The notes: generated by a model from the letters alone, not told the origin. Shown: positions 42,802 through 51,957, counted from the stretch's first letter. The stretch: 64,000 nt of DNA from RPQJ01 sp963712815 (GCA_963712815.1 CAVQJL010000008.1:682001-746000), one strand, 5' to 3'. Translations and numbers: made by a program.

Positions 42802-44675
42802 ATGCCAGACGCCATTGTCGACCTCGAAGCGCGCGTGCGGCGCGTGGTCTCGCGCTGGGGCCACGATGCCACCAGCCTCGTCCAGGTTCTGCGCGAGGTG
42901 CAGGAGGACTGCGGGCAGCTGCCGCCGCAGGCCTTCGGCCTGATCGCGCGCCACCTGCGCATCCCCTACTCGCGGGTGCGGGGCGTGGCGAGTTTCTATT
43001 CCTTCCTCGCCGTGGAGCCGCGGGGCGAGTACCGCGTGCTCTTCTCCGACAACATCACCGACCGCATGGCCGGCAGCGAGCGGCTGATGGAGGCGATGTG
43101 CCACCGGCTGTGGGTCGAGCCGGGCAAGGTCTCCGAGGACGGACTCGTGAGCGTCGCCCGGACGTCCTGCACGGGCCTGTGCGACCAGGGCCCGGCGCTG
43201 CTGGTGAACGGCCGTGCGGTGCCGGCGCTCGACGACGCGCGCATCGACCAGCTGTGCGAGCTGATTCTGGCGCGCACGCCGCTCGTCGGAGTGGCCTGCC
43301 GGGCTCTTCGCCGTGCAGGACAACGTGCGGCGTGCCGACATCCTGCTCGGCCACGGCCTCGCCCCCGGGGATGCCATCCGCGCGGCCCTGCAGCGCGGTA
43401 CCCGCGGCTGGTCGGAGCACGCCGCGAACGAGCGGTCCTGGCGCGAGGCGTACGTTGGCACGGCCCAGGGCCCGGTGGCGATGCTCGAGGAGATCAAGCG
43501 CTCGAACCTGCGCGGCCGCGGCGGCGCGGGCTTCACCACCGGCATCAAGTGGGAAGCCTGCCGGCATGCGACCGGCCTCGCGCGTTACGTGGTCTGCAAC
43601 GCCGACGAGGGCGAGCCCGGCACCTTCAAGGACCGCGTGCTGCTCGCGAGCCACGCCGACCTCGTGTTCGACGGCATGACGGTAGCTGCCTACGCCATCG
43701 GCGCGAGTCACGGCTTCCTGTACCTGCGCGGCGAGTACCGCTACCTGCTCGAGTCGCTGGAGGCCGCGCTCGAGCGCCGGCGCGCGGCGAACCTGCTCGG
43801 CAACGGCATCTGCGGCCAGGCCGGCTTCGACTTCGACATCTGCATCCACGTGGGCGCAGGCTCCTACGTCTGCGGCGAGGAATCGGCGCTCATCGAGTCG
43901 CTCGAGGGCAAGCGCGGCGTGCCGCGCAACCGCCCGCCCTACCCGGTGACGCACGGCTATCGGCAGCAGCCCACCATCGTCAACAACGTCGAGACGCTGT
44001 GCGCAGCGGCGCTGATCGCCGTGCACGGCGGCGACTGGTACCGGGCGCTCGGTACGCTCAAGTCGTCCGGGACCAAGGTCCTCTCGGTCGCGGGCGACGT
44101 CGCGCGCCCGGGGCTGTACGAGTACCCCTACGGCGTCACGGTGCGCCAGGTGCTCGCAGGACTGCGGCGCGACGGCGACGCAGGCCGTGCAGATCAGCGG
44201 CCCCTCGGGCATGTGCATCGACGCCACCGAGTTCGGCCGGCGCATCGCGTTCGAGGACCTGCCCACGGCGGGCGCCTTCACGGTGTTCGACGCGAGCCGC
44301 GACATGTTCGAGGTGGCGCGTAACTTCGCGCACTTCTTCGCGCACGAGAGCTGCGGGTTCTGCACGCCCTGCCGCGTCGGTACCTCGATGCTCGTGGCGG
44401 CGATGGACAAGATCCACGCGGGCAACGGCACGCAGCACGAGCTGGGCGAGATGAACCGTCTCAACCGGGTGCTGCTCATGTCCGCGCATTGCGGGCTGGG
44501 CCACACGGCCTGCAACCCGATCCTGGACACGCTGAAGCGCTTCCGCCCGGCGTACGAACGCAAGCTGCGCTCGCTCGACTTCACGCCCGCGTTCGACCTC
44601 GACGGCGCGCTCGACCGCGCGCGCCAGATGACCGGACGCGACGATGCGGCGGCGCACCTGGAGTCCCATCCGTGA
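42802..44675 (+). CDS. hoxF: NAD-reducing [NiFe] hydrogenase, diaphorase subunit HoxF (two frameshifts)
   Basis: Flavin and Fe-S subunit that exchanges electrons with NAD+. The N-terminal ~150 residues are NuoE/HoxE-like (VLREVQEDCGQLPPQAFGLI, ARTSCTGLCDQGPALLVNG). The remainder is NuoF-like: NAD/FMN-binding LRGRGGAGFTTGIKW, then NADEGEPGTFKDRVLL, and the [4Fe-4S] motif ESCGFCTPCRVGT. No stop separates the two parts, so this is a HoxE-HoxF fusion as in Ralstonia eutropha HoxF. Extra bases near 43288 and between 44165 and 44181 break the frame; removal gives one ~620-residue protein. AAGGA precedes the ATG. The stop overlaps the GTG of hoxU. Confidence 0.9.
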
Positions 44676-45406
44676 GCGAGCGACCCACCTTCCTCCTCGA
44701 CGGCGTCGAGGTTCCGTTCGAGCCCGGGCAGACGGTGATGCAGGCTGCGCTGGCGGCGGACCGCTACATCCCGCACCTGTGCTACCACCCGGAGTTCACG
44801 CCGCACGGCAGCTGCAAGGTCTGCACCGCGAAGGTGAACGGCCGCCTGATGGCGACCTGCACGACGCCGGCGGAGGGCGCGACGGAGGTCGAGAGCGACA
44901 CCGAGGAGCTGAACGAGCTGCGCCGCACCCTCGTGCAGATGCTGTTCGCCGAGGGCAACCACTTCTGCCCGTCCTGCGAGAAGAGCGGCAACTGCGGACT
45001 GCAGGCGCTCGGCTACGATCTCGGGGTGATGACCGCGGGATTCCGGCACCTGTTTCCGGACCGTCCCGTCGACGCCTCCCACCCCGAGATCCTGCTCGAC
45101 TTCAACCGCTGCATCCTCTGCGAGCTGTGCGTGCGTGCGGCCCGCGAGGTGGACGGCAAGCACGTCTTCTCGCTCGCCGGTCGCGGCCTCGACAAGCACC
45201 TGATCGTGAACGCCGAGTCGGGCCGGCTGGTGGACACCGACGTCAAGGTCACCGACAAGGCCGTCGAGGTGTGCCCGGTGGGCGTGATCATCAGGAAGCG
45301 CGTCGGCTTCGCCACGCCGCTCGGCGAGCGTCGCTACGACGGCTCGCCAGTCAGCGCCCAGGCACTGGCCGACGCGCCGCGACCGCTGGAGCGACACCAT
45401 GACTGA
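44672..45406 (+). CDS. hoxU: NAD-reducing [NiFe] hydrogenase, Fe-S subunit HoxU
   Basis: Protein of 244 residues homologous to the N-terminal part of NuoG. A [2Fe-2S] ferredoxin domain (LCYHPEFTPHGSCKVCTAKV then a further Cys in ATCTTPAEG) is followed by the His/Cys [4Fe-4S] site NHFCPSCEKSGNCGLQ and FNRCILCELCVRAAREVDG. It carries electrons between HoxF and HoxY. The GTG start overlaps the hoxF stop, and its end overlaps hoxY by 8 bp. Confidence 0.93.
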   Translation: MSERPTFLLDGVEVPFEPGQTVMQAALAADRYIPHLCYHPEFTPHGSCKVCTAKVNGRLMATCTTPAEGATEVESDTEELNELRRTLVQMLFAEGNHFCPSCEKSGNCGLQALGYDLGVMTAGFRHLFPDRPVDASHPEILLDFNRCILCELCVRAAREVDGKHVFSLAGRGLDKHLIVNAESGRLVDTDVKVTDKAVEVCPVGVIIRKRVGFATPLGERRYDGSPVSAQALADAPRPLERHHD

Positions 45407-45950
45407 CGTCACCCGGCGCAAACTCAAGGTCGCGACGACCTCGCTCGCCGGCTGCTTCGGCTGCCACATGTCGTTCCTCGACATCGACGAGCGGCTGTTC
45501 GCGCTGCTCGAGCGCATCGAGTTCGACCGCTCGCCGCTCACCGACATCAAGCACTGCGGGCCCTGCGACATCGGCATCATCGAGGGCGGAATCTGCAACG
45601 CCGAGAACGTGCACGTGCTGCGCGAGTTCCGCGCCAACTGCAAGATCCTGGTGGCCATGGGTGCCTGCGCCGTGACGGGTGGCCTGCCCGCGCAGCGCAA
45701 CCACCTCGACCTCGGACAGTGCCTGCAGGAGGTGTACCTGACCGACCCGAGCATCGGGCAGGGCCTGATCCCGAACGACCCCGAGCTGCCGCTGCCGCTC
45801 GACAAGGTGCACCCGCTGCACGAGGTCGTGAAGGTGGACTACTTCATCCCCGGATGCCCGCCCTCGGGGGATGCCATCTGGAAGTTCCTCACCGACCTGA
45901 TCGAGGGCCGCACGCCGAAGCTCGGCCACGGCCTGATCAGCTACGACTGA
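45399..45950 (+). CDS. hoxY: NAD-reducing [NiFe] hydrogenase small subunit HoxY
   Basis: Protein of 183 residues. The proximal [4Fe-4S] ligands are visible in AGCFGCHMSFLDID, HCGPCDIGIIEGG, VAMGACAVTGGLP and YFIPGCPPSGDAIW. There is no Tat signal, as expected for a cytoplasmic group 3d enzyme. It pairs with HoxH. Confidence 0.94.
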   Translation: MTDVTRRKLKVATTSLAGCFGCHMSFLDIDERLFALLERIEFDRSPLTDIKHCGPCDIGIIEGGICNAENVHVLREFRANCKILVAMGACAVTGGLPAQRNHLDLGQCLQEVYLTDPSIGQGLIPNDPELPLPLDKVHPLHEVVKVDYFIPGCPPSGDAIWKFLTDLIEGRTPKLGHGLISYD

Positions 45951-45966
45951 ACGGACCGACAACGAA

Positions 45967-47439
45967 ATGAGCACCTTGCCGCTGGAGACCGCCGCCCACC
46001 CCGAGCAGCTGCGACGCGTCGTGATCGAGCCGCTGTCGCGCGTCGAGGGCCACGGCAAGGTCACGCTGCTGATGGACGAGGACGACCACGTCCAGCAGGC
46101 GCGCCTGCACATCGTCGAGTTCCGCGCCTTCGAGAAGTTCATCCAGGGCCGGCCGTACTGGGAAGTGCCGGTGATGGTGCAGCGGCTGTGCGGCATCTGC
46201 CCGGTGAGCCACCACCTGGCGGCGTGCAAGGCGCTCGACCAGGTGGTGGGCGCGACGCAGCTCACGCCCACGGCCGAGAAGATCCGTCGCCTGATGCACT
46301 ACGGGCAGATCCTGCAGTCGCACGCGCTGCACTTCTTCCACCTTTCGTCGCCCGACCTGCTGTTCGGCTTCGACTCGGATGTCGCGCGCCGCAACATCGT
46401 GGGCGTGGCGGCCGAATATCCCGACGTCGCGAAACAGGGCGTGCTGCTGCGCAAGTACGGCCAGGAAGTGATCCGGCACACCGCAGGCAAGCGTATCCAC
46501 GGCACGGGCTCCGTCCCGGGCGGCGTCAACAAGAGCCTCACGGCGGCCGAGCGCGACGAGCTGCAGAAGGACATCTACCAGATGATCGCCTGGAGCCGCG
46601 ACGCCGTGCGGCTCGTCAAGCGGCTGTTCGTGCAGGATCTCGAGACCTACCGCAGCTTCGGCACGTTCGAGGCGCGCACGCTCAGCCTGGTGCGCGCCGA
46701 CGGCGCAATGGACCTGTACCACGGTGGCCTCAGGGCGCAGCACGCCGACGGCCGAACCATCTTCGACCACGTGGACTACGACCACTACTGGGAGCAGATC
46801 TCCGAGGAAGTGAAGGCCTGGTCCTACATGAAGTTCCCGTACCTGCGCGCGCTAGGTCACGAGGACGGCTGGTATCGCGTGGGACCGCTCACGCGCGTGA
46901 CGCGCTGCGACTTCATCCCGACGCCGCTTGCCGACCGCGAGCGTCGTGAGTTCCTGGCCTTCGACGAGGGCCGCGCGGCCAGGTCCACGCTCGGCTTCCA
47001 CTGGGCGCGCATGATCGAGATGCTGCATGCGGCCGAGGCCATCAAGGACCTGCTGCACGACGGTGACCTGCTCGGCACCGACCTCATGGCGAGCGGCCCG
47101 CGGCAGGCGCGCGGCGTGGGCGTGATCGAGGCGCCGCGCGGCACGCTGATCCACCACTACCGGGTGGACGAGAACGACCAGGTGGCGCGCGCCAACCTGA
47201 TCGTCTCGACGACGCACAACAACCACGCGATGAACATCGCGATCCGCGAGGTAGCCAAGAAATACCTCGACGGCCGCAAGATCACCGAGGGCCTGCTGAA
47301 CCACATCGAGGTCGCTGTGCGCGCCTTCGACCCGTGCCTGTCCTGCGCCACGCACGCGATCGGCAAGATGCCGCTCGAGGTGCAGCTGGTGGACGCCGAG
47401 GGAGCCGTGGTCGACACGCTGGTCCGCGGCTCGAAGTGA
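45967..47439 (+). CDS. hoxH: NAD-reducing [NiFe] hydrogenase large subunit HoxH
   Basis: Active-site subunit of 490 residues. The N-terminal motif RLCGICPVSHHLA and the C-terminal DPCLSCATHAIG supply the four cysteines of the NiFe centre. The residues after the terminal motif His (27 residues ending RGSK) form the extension removed on maturation. REPLSRVEGHG-like text is IEPLSRVEGHGKV near the start. It is a group 3d bidirectional hydrogenase: H2 + NAD+ to NADH + H+. No hyp maturation genes lie in the window, so they must be elsewhere. Confidence 0.95.
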   Translation: MSTLPLETAAHPEQLRRVVIEPLSRVEGHGKVTLLMDEDDHVQQARLHIVEFRAFEKFIQGRPYWEVPVMVQRLCGICPVSHHLAACKALDQVVGATQLTPTAEKIRRLMHYGQILQSHALHFFHLSSPDLLFGFDSDVARRNIVGVAAEYPDVAKQGVLLRKYGQEVIRHTAGKRIHGTGSVPGGVNKSLTAAERDELQKDIYQMIAWSRDAVRLVKRLFVQDLETYRSFGTFEARTLSLVRADGAMDLYHGGLRAQHADGRTIFDHVDYDHYWEQISEEVKAWSYMKFPYLRALGHEDGWYRVGPLTRVTRCDFIPTPLADRERREFLAFDEGRAARSTLGFHWARMIEMLHAAEAIKDLLHDGDLLGTDLMASGPRQARGVGVIEAPRGTLIHHYRVDENDQVARANLIVSTTHNNHAMNIAIREVAKKYLDGRKITEGLLNHIEVAVRAFDPCLSCATHAIGKMPLEVQLVDAEGAVVDTLVRGSK

Positions 47440-47912
47440 GCGAGTCCGCCGTCGCGCCCGCACCCGTGCTCGTGCTCGCGGTCGGCAATCCGAGCCGCGG
47501 CGACGATGCGATCGGGCCGGAGCTGGCTGCGCGGCTCGCGGCGGCAGGGTTGCCAGGCGTGGAAGTCATCGACGAGTTCCAGCTGCAGGTCGAGAATGCG
47601 CTCGATCTGGCCGGGCGCGAGCGGGTGATCTTCGTCGACGCCGGTACCGGCACGCAGCCACCCTACGAGCTCAGGCGCATCGAAGCGGCGACCGAGTTCC
47701 TGCATACGTCGCACGCGCTGTCGCCGCAGGCAGTGCTCGCGACCTATCGGCGGGTCACGGGGAATGAGCCGCCCGAAGCGTGGCTGCTGTGCGTGCGCGG
47801 CGAGTCGTTCGAGCTGGGCGAGCCGCTGTCCGCGGCAGCGCGTGACCACCTGTCCGCGGCGTGGCCGGCGCTGCTCGACCTCGGCCTGGCGACGCAACGA
47901 CCCGCCGACTGA
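47436..47912 (+). CDS. hoxW: hydrogenase maturation endopeptidase HoxW
   Basis: Protein of 158 residues that cleaves the C-terminal extension of HoxH after nickel insertion. VLAVGNPSRGDDAIGPEL carries the nickel-sensing Asp; the second acidic ligand is in VIDEFQLQVEN, and VIFVDAGTG and LHTSHALSPQ follow as in HoxW proteases. The GTG start overlaps the hoxH stop (GTGA). It ends seven bases from the end of the convergent TIR gene. Confidence 0.92.
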   Translation: MSESAVAPAPVLVLAVGNPSRGDDAIGPELAARLAAAGLPGVEVIDEFQLQVENALDLAGRERVIFVDAGTGTQPPYELRRIEAATEFLHTSHALSPQAVLATYRRVTGNEPPEAWLLCVRGESFELGEPLSAAARDHLSAAWPALLDLGLATQRPAD

Positions 47913-47919
47913 ATTGGCG

Positions 47920-49677
47920 TCAGTCGGAGGCGTGCGCGAGGCGAGACTCGGCGGCCGTCACCATGGCCTGGAAGCGCGGGTCCGCGCGCACGATGTCGAG
48001 ATCGGGGTCGGCCTTGGCGTGATTCAGCAGGCCCGCCGAGATGCGCTCGAACAACGGCTCCAGCAGCTGGATCGCACCGTCGCAATCGTTCAGATGGCAG
48101 GCAAGCGCGCAGGCGAAGTTGTAACGCATGTTCGTGTTGTCGGGTTCGATCAGCAGCGCGCGGTTCATCCAACCCTTGGCGCTCTCGGCCTGGCCGAGCG
48201 TGGCGAGGGCGTAGCAGCAGAACCCCATCGCCGCGCCGTTACTCGGGTCCTGCGCCAGCGTCTTCTGCGCGCGGTCGAGCGTAACCTGCGCCGTGCGGCG
48301 CAAGGCCTCGCGATCTCCCAGTGCCGTGTAGCAGGTCATCAGCATGTTAGGCGAGCTGACGTCGGTCTCCATCAGCGATTGCGCCTTCTCGAAGTGGCGT
48401 GCGGCCTCGGGCAACCGCTTCTGGCGGAAGCGCAGGTAGCCCGCCCCGCGGTTGACCTCGAACGACTCGGGGTCGAGCCGCAGCGCGATCTCGATCTCCG
48501 CACCCGCCTCCTCGTGGCGTCCGCTCTCCGAAAGGATGCGCGCCTTCACCGCGTGGGCCGCGGCGAGGTTCGGATCGAGCTCCAGGGCCCGTCCGGCGGC
48601 GGTGAGTCCGTCGTCCACCTGTCCCCCGCGGACCAGGCGCGCCAGCATCTGGCCGAGCGCCATCAGCGCCCACGCCTGTGCGTAGCGCGGGTCGATCTCG
48701 GTGGCGCGCTGGCACAGCCGTACGATCGCCTCGTTGCGACGGATGTCGCCCTCGTTTCCCGTGGCGTAGTGCTGCCGCGCCATCAGGTAGAGGTTATAGG
48801 CGTCGAGGTTGGTCGTGCCGCGCTGCTCGATGGCCTTCTTTTCCTCGGGCAGCAGCTTCAGCTTCAGCGCCTTGACGATGGCCTCGGAGATCTCGTCCTG
48901 CAGCGCGAAGATGTCGTTCAGGTCGCGGTCGTAGCGCTCGGCCCACACGTTGTCGTTGCTCGAGCCGTCCACCAACTGGGCCGTGATGCGCACGCGGCCC
49001 CCCGACTTGCGCACGCTACCCTCGAGTACGTACTGCACCTTCAATTCGCGCGCCACCTTCGGCACGTCCACGACCTTGCCCTTGTACATGAAGGCGCTGT
49101 TGCGCGAGACGACGGCGAGTGCCGACACTTTGCTCAGGTCGGTGATCACGTCCTCGCTGATGCCGTCGCTGAAGTACTCCTGCTCGGGGTCGCCGCTCAT
49201 GTTGGCGAACGGCAGCACGCAGATGCCGATGCGGACCCGCTGGGCCGCCGTCGCTGCGGTGCCGTTGCCGCCAGCGGGGCCTCCGTGCCGAGTGATCATG
49301 GCGCCGAGGGCCTTGAGAAGCGCCTGGAACTGGGCGCTGGCCGGGCTCTCGTCCCAGCCGTCGAGGTCGGTGGTGTGGATCGCTCGCACGTCCATCGGCA
49401 GACGGGCCGCATCGAAGCGCACCGGCACGAGCACGCCGCGATCCGCCGCCTCGCGCGCTTCGCCGCGGACCCAGCGTGAGGCCGCCGAAGTCGGCGTCCA
49501 GACCACGAGCACGGCCTTCGCGGCGTCGAGTTCCGCCTCGATCTGGTCGTCGAACTGTTGTCCGGCCTCGATCTCCGGGTCCCACCAGACGGACCAGCCC
49601 TGTGCCTCGAGGGCGGCGACCACGGGCGCGACGCGCGCCTTGTCGCTGCGGGCGTAGGACACGAATACGTCGGCCAT
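47920..49677 (-). CDS. TIR domain protein with FlgO/TolB-like and TPR regions
   Basis: Protein of 585 residues. Residues 1-~130 are a TIR domain (VFVSYARSDKARVAPVVAAL, GWSVWWDPEIEAG, and SRWVRGEAREA with the Glu expected of an NADase-type site). Residues ~145-270 resemble the N-terminal region of adenylate-cyclase-associated TPR proteins (GICVLPFANMSGDPEQEYFS, LEGSVRKSGGRVRI). Tetratricopeptide repeats fill the rest (RALELDPNLAAAHAVKARIL, ALRLDPESFEVNRG). No transmembrane segment is seen. Signalling or defence by NAD+ cleavage is possible; scaffold function is equally likely. Confidence 0.85.
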   Translation of the reverse strand: MADVFVSYARSDKARVAPVVAALEAQGWSVWWDPEIEAGQQFDDQIEAELDAAKAVLVVWTPTSAASRWVRGEAREAADRGVLVPVRFDAARLPMDVRAIHTTDLDGWDESPASAQFQALLKALGAMITRHGGPAGGNGTAATAAQRVRIGICVLPFANMSGDPEQEYFSDGISEDVITDLSKVSALAVVSRNSAFMYKGKVVDVPKVARELKVQYVLEGSVRKSGGRVRITAQLVDGSSNDNVWAERYDRDLNDIFALQDEISEAIVKALKLKLLPEEKKAIEQRGTTNLDAYNLYLMARQHYATGNEGDIRRNEAIVRLCQRATEIDPRYAQAWALMALGQMLARLVRGGQVDDGLTAAGRALELDPNLAAAHAVKARILSESGRHEEAGAEIEIALRLDPESFEVNRGAGYLRFRQKRLPEAARHFEKAQSLMETDVSSPNMLMTCYTALGDREALRRTAQVTLDRAQKTLAQDPSNGAAMGFCCYALATLGQAESAKGWMNRALLIEPDNTNMRYNFACALACHLNDCDGAIQLLEPLFERISAGLLNHAKADPDLDIVRADPRFQAMVTAAESRLAHASD

Positions 49678-49782
49678 TCGAGTCGATCCTTATACTTCTA
49701 CGGCGGCCGAGAGGACCTTGGGGCCGCGTAGCTTACCGAACTTCGGGTGGTTGCCGGCAGTCTCGGGCCGCGTAGATGTGTC

Positions 49783-49795
49783 GGCTGTCACAGCC
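49783..49795. promoter_or_regulatory. palindrome between the TIR and nitroreductase genes
   Basis: GGCTGT-C-ACAGCC is a perfect 13-base palindrome 68 bases before the nitroreductase start. The same 185-base divergent region contains a direct repeat GGCCGCGTAG. It may be an operator; nothing else supports it. Confidence 0.25.
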
Positions 49796-49862
49796 ATGGC
49801 CGACGTGCTCCGTCCTGTGTCACCGTGCCCCCCGACTGCCGTATCCCGACGAGGTTGCCACC

Positions 49863-50534
49863 GTGACTGAGCCACCGACCGTGCCCCTGGCCGCAGCGCC
49901 GGTCGCCAGCGACGAGGAGTTGCTGCGCCGGGCCTCTGATTTTCTTGTCCGGTTGCAGTCGCGCCGCACCGTCCGCGACTTCGATCCGCGCCCGGTGCCC
50001 CGGGCGGTGATCGAGGCCTGCATTGCCGCGGGGGGCACGGCACCGAGCGGCGCCAACCAGCAACCGTGGCACTTCGTCGCGGTCTCCGACCCGCAGGTGA
50101 AGCGTCGCATCCGCGAGGCGGCCGAAGCCGAGGAGCAGGAGTTCTACCAGCGGCGTGCGCCGGAGGAGTGGCTCGACGCGCTCAGGCCGATCGGCACGGA
50201 TTGGCACAAGCCCTTCCTCGAGACGGCGCCGTGGCTGATCGGGATCTTCGTACGGAAGTGGGGCCGCGACGCCGTGGGCGCCAAGGTGAAGCACTATTAC
50301 CCGGCCGAGTCGGTCGGTATCGCCACGGGCATGCTCATTACCGCGCTGCACACGGCGGGACTCGCCACGCTGACCCACACGCCGAGCCCGATGGGCTTCC
50401 TGAACGAGATCCTGGCGCGTCCCGCCGAAGACGAGCGGCCGTTCCTGTTGCTGGTCGTCGGGCATCCGGCCAAGGGCGCCCGGGTTCCGGCCATAGATCG
50501 CAAGCCGCTCGCGGCCATCGCGTCCTGGGTTTGA
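49863..50534 (+). CDS. nitroreductase family flavoprotein
   Basis: FMN-dependent NAD(P)H oxidoreductase of 223 residues. LQSRRTVRDFDPRPVP is the N-terminal FMN-binding motif, GGTAPSGANQQPWHFV the second, and ESVGIATGMLITALHTAGL the helix near the flavin. The sequence style is closer to the iodotyrosine deiodinase-like branch than to classical NfsB, which cannot be confirmed here. GTG 49863 places the conserved core at the usual distance. It is followed 108 bp later by the desaturase. Confidence 0.85.
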   Translation: MTEPPTVPLAAAPVASDEELLRRASDFLVRLQSRRTVRDFDPRPVPRAVIEACIAAGGTAPSGANQQPWHFVAVSDPQVKRRIREAAEAEEQEFYQRRAPEEWLDALRPIGTDWHKPFLETAPWLIGIFVRKWGRDAVGAKVKHYYPAESVGIATGMLITALHTAGLATLTHTPSPMGFLNEILARPAEDERPFLLLVVGHPAKGARVPAIDRKPLAAIASWV

Positions 50535-50553
50535 GACCTGTCAGGCGTTTCTG

Positions 50554-50644
50554 ATCAGGGGCTTACGAGAGGCGAGCGGGAAGGGCCGTACACCCGTAGA
50601 ATAGGTGGGCTTTTGCCTTGGCCTCCCGGTGGTAAGCCCCTGAT
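50554..50644 (+). promoter_or_regulatory. inverted repeat spanning the desaturase start codon
   Basis: ATCAGGGGCTTAC (50554-50566) is perfectly complementary to GTAAGCCCCTGAT (50632-50644). The second arm covers the ribosome binding region and the first two bases of the desaturase ATG (50643). In a read-through transcript the pairing would hide the start. A TAGAAT hexamer at 50597-50602 between the arms could be a -10 box; a transcript from there would lack the first arm. Confidence 0.5.
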
Positions 50645-51797
50645 GCACAACGACTCCCGCGCCGTCGAACACGCCCCGATCAACTGGGTGACGACGATCC
50701 TTTTCACGGCGACCCCGCTCGCCGCCCTGGTGTTCGTGCCCTGGTACGGGCTCGCCCACGGCTTCAGCACGGCCGCCTGGCTGAGCTTCGTGTTCTTCCT
50801 GTGGGCCTGCGGCATCTCGATCACCGCGGGCTACCACCGCCTGTGGTCCCACCGCACCTACCAGGCGCACTGGTCGGTCCGCCTGTTCTTCATGCTGTTC
50901 GGCGCCATGGCGCTGCAGAACAGCATTCTCATCTGGTCCTCGCAGCATCGCACCCACCACCGCTTCGTCGACGACGTGGACAAGGATCCCTACAGCGCCA
51001 AGCGGGGCTTCTGGTTCTCGCACATGGGCTGGATCCTGCGCAACTACAAGAGCGGCGAGAACGACTTCACCAACGCGAAGGATCTCGAGCGCGACCCGAT
51101 CGTGATGTTCCAGCACCGCTGGTACGTGCCGCTCACCCTGGCCATGAACGTCGTGCTGCCGCTGGCGCTCGGCTGGGCGGTCGGCGACATGTGGGGCGTG
51201 TTCCTGCTCGGCGGCCTGCTGCGCCTGGTGCTGAACCACCACTTCACGTGGTTCATCAACTCGCTGGCGCACATGTGGGGCACGCAGCCGTACACCGACG
51301 AGAACACGGCGCGGGACAACCCGGCGCTGGCGTTCCTCACCTACGGCGAGGGCTATCACAATTTCCACCACATCTTCCAGAACGACTACCGCAACGGCGT
51401 GAAGTGGTGGCACTTCGACCCGACCAAGTGGCTGATCGCGTTCCTGTCGTGGACGGGGCTCGCCAGCAACCTCAAGCGCGTGCCCGATCTTTGGATCCAG
51501 CGCGCCCAGATCGCCATGCAGTTCAAGCGCATGGAGGCCGAACTCGAGGCGCGCCGAGGTCGCCTGGGCGAGGAGCAGCTCGAGCGCCTGCGGACTCGCG
51601 TGACCGAGGAGTACGCAGCCTTCCGCAAGTCGCTCGAGGAGTGGGCGAAGGTGCGCGACCAGTGGGTCGCCGACCGCAAGCAGAACCTGCTGCAGAAGTG
51701 GGAAGAGACCAGTTTCCGGCTGCGACTCAAGCAGATCGAGCTGGGCCTGCGCATCCAGCGTCGCCGCCTGCGGGCCATGACCCGGGCCTACGCCTGA
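50643..51797 (+). CDS. acyl-CoA / acyl-lipid fatty acid desaturase
   Basis: Integral membrane di-iron desaturase of 384 residues. The three histidine boxes are HRLWSH (65-70), HRTHH (102-106) and HNFHH (about 240), with hydrophobic spans around 20-60 and 80-100 and a later pair. A long charged coiled-coil tail (about 300-384, RMEAELEARRGRLGEEQLER) follows and is unusual in length. Delta-9 desaturation of acyl-CoA is the usual activity. The start lies inside an inverted repeat. Confidence 0.93.
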   Translation: MHNDSRAVEHAPINWVTTILFTATPLAALVFVPWYGLAHGFSTAAWLSFVFFLWACGISITAGYHRLWSHRTYQAHWSVRLFFMLFGAMALQNSILIWSSQHRTHHRFVDDVDKDPYSAKRGFWFSHMGWILRNYKSGENDFTNAKDLERDPIVMFQHRWYVPLTLAMNVVLPLALGWAVGDMWGVFLLGGLLRLVLNHHFTWFINSLAHMWGTQPYTDENTARDNPALAFLTYGEGYHNFHHIFQNDYRNGVKWWHFDPTKWLIAFLSWTGLASNLKRVPDLWIQRAQIAMQFKRMEAELEARRGRLGEEQLERLRTRVTEEYAAFRKSLEEWAKVRDQWVADRKQNLLQKWEETSFRLRLKQIELGLRIQRRRLRAMTRAYA

Positions 51798-51942
51798 ACG
51801 GCCGGTAGCCGCCCCCGGGGCGGCTGACCCCGCTTCCAACCGAACGATTCCCCGTGCCTGGACCACGGGACGGGCGCTCATCGCGGCCCGACCCGATCCC
51901 ATTTCGGCTTGTACCTAAATACGATTGATTCCTGTTTACAAA

Positions 51943-51957
51943 TGCAACTGATTCTCA
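51943..51957 (+). promoter_or_regulatory. Fur-box-like site before the TonB-dependent receptor
   Basis: TGCAACTGATTCTCA matches the 7-1-7 Fur consensus TGATAATnATTATCA at 11 of 14 positions. It lies in an AT-rich stretch about 65 bases before the receptor start, the expected place for iron repression. Confidence 0.6.

Noticed and set aside
42802..43290. Separate hoxE gene upstream of hoxF
   Set aside because: No stop codon lies between the NuoE-like and NuoF-like parts in the relevant frame; a fused HoxF is the better reading.
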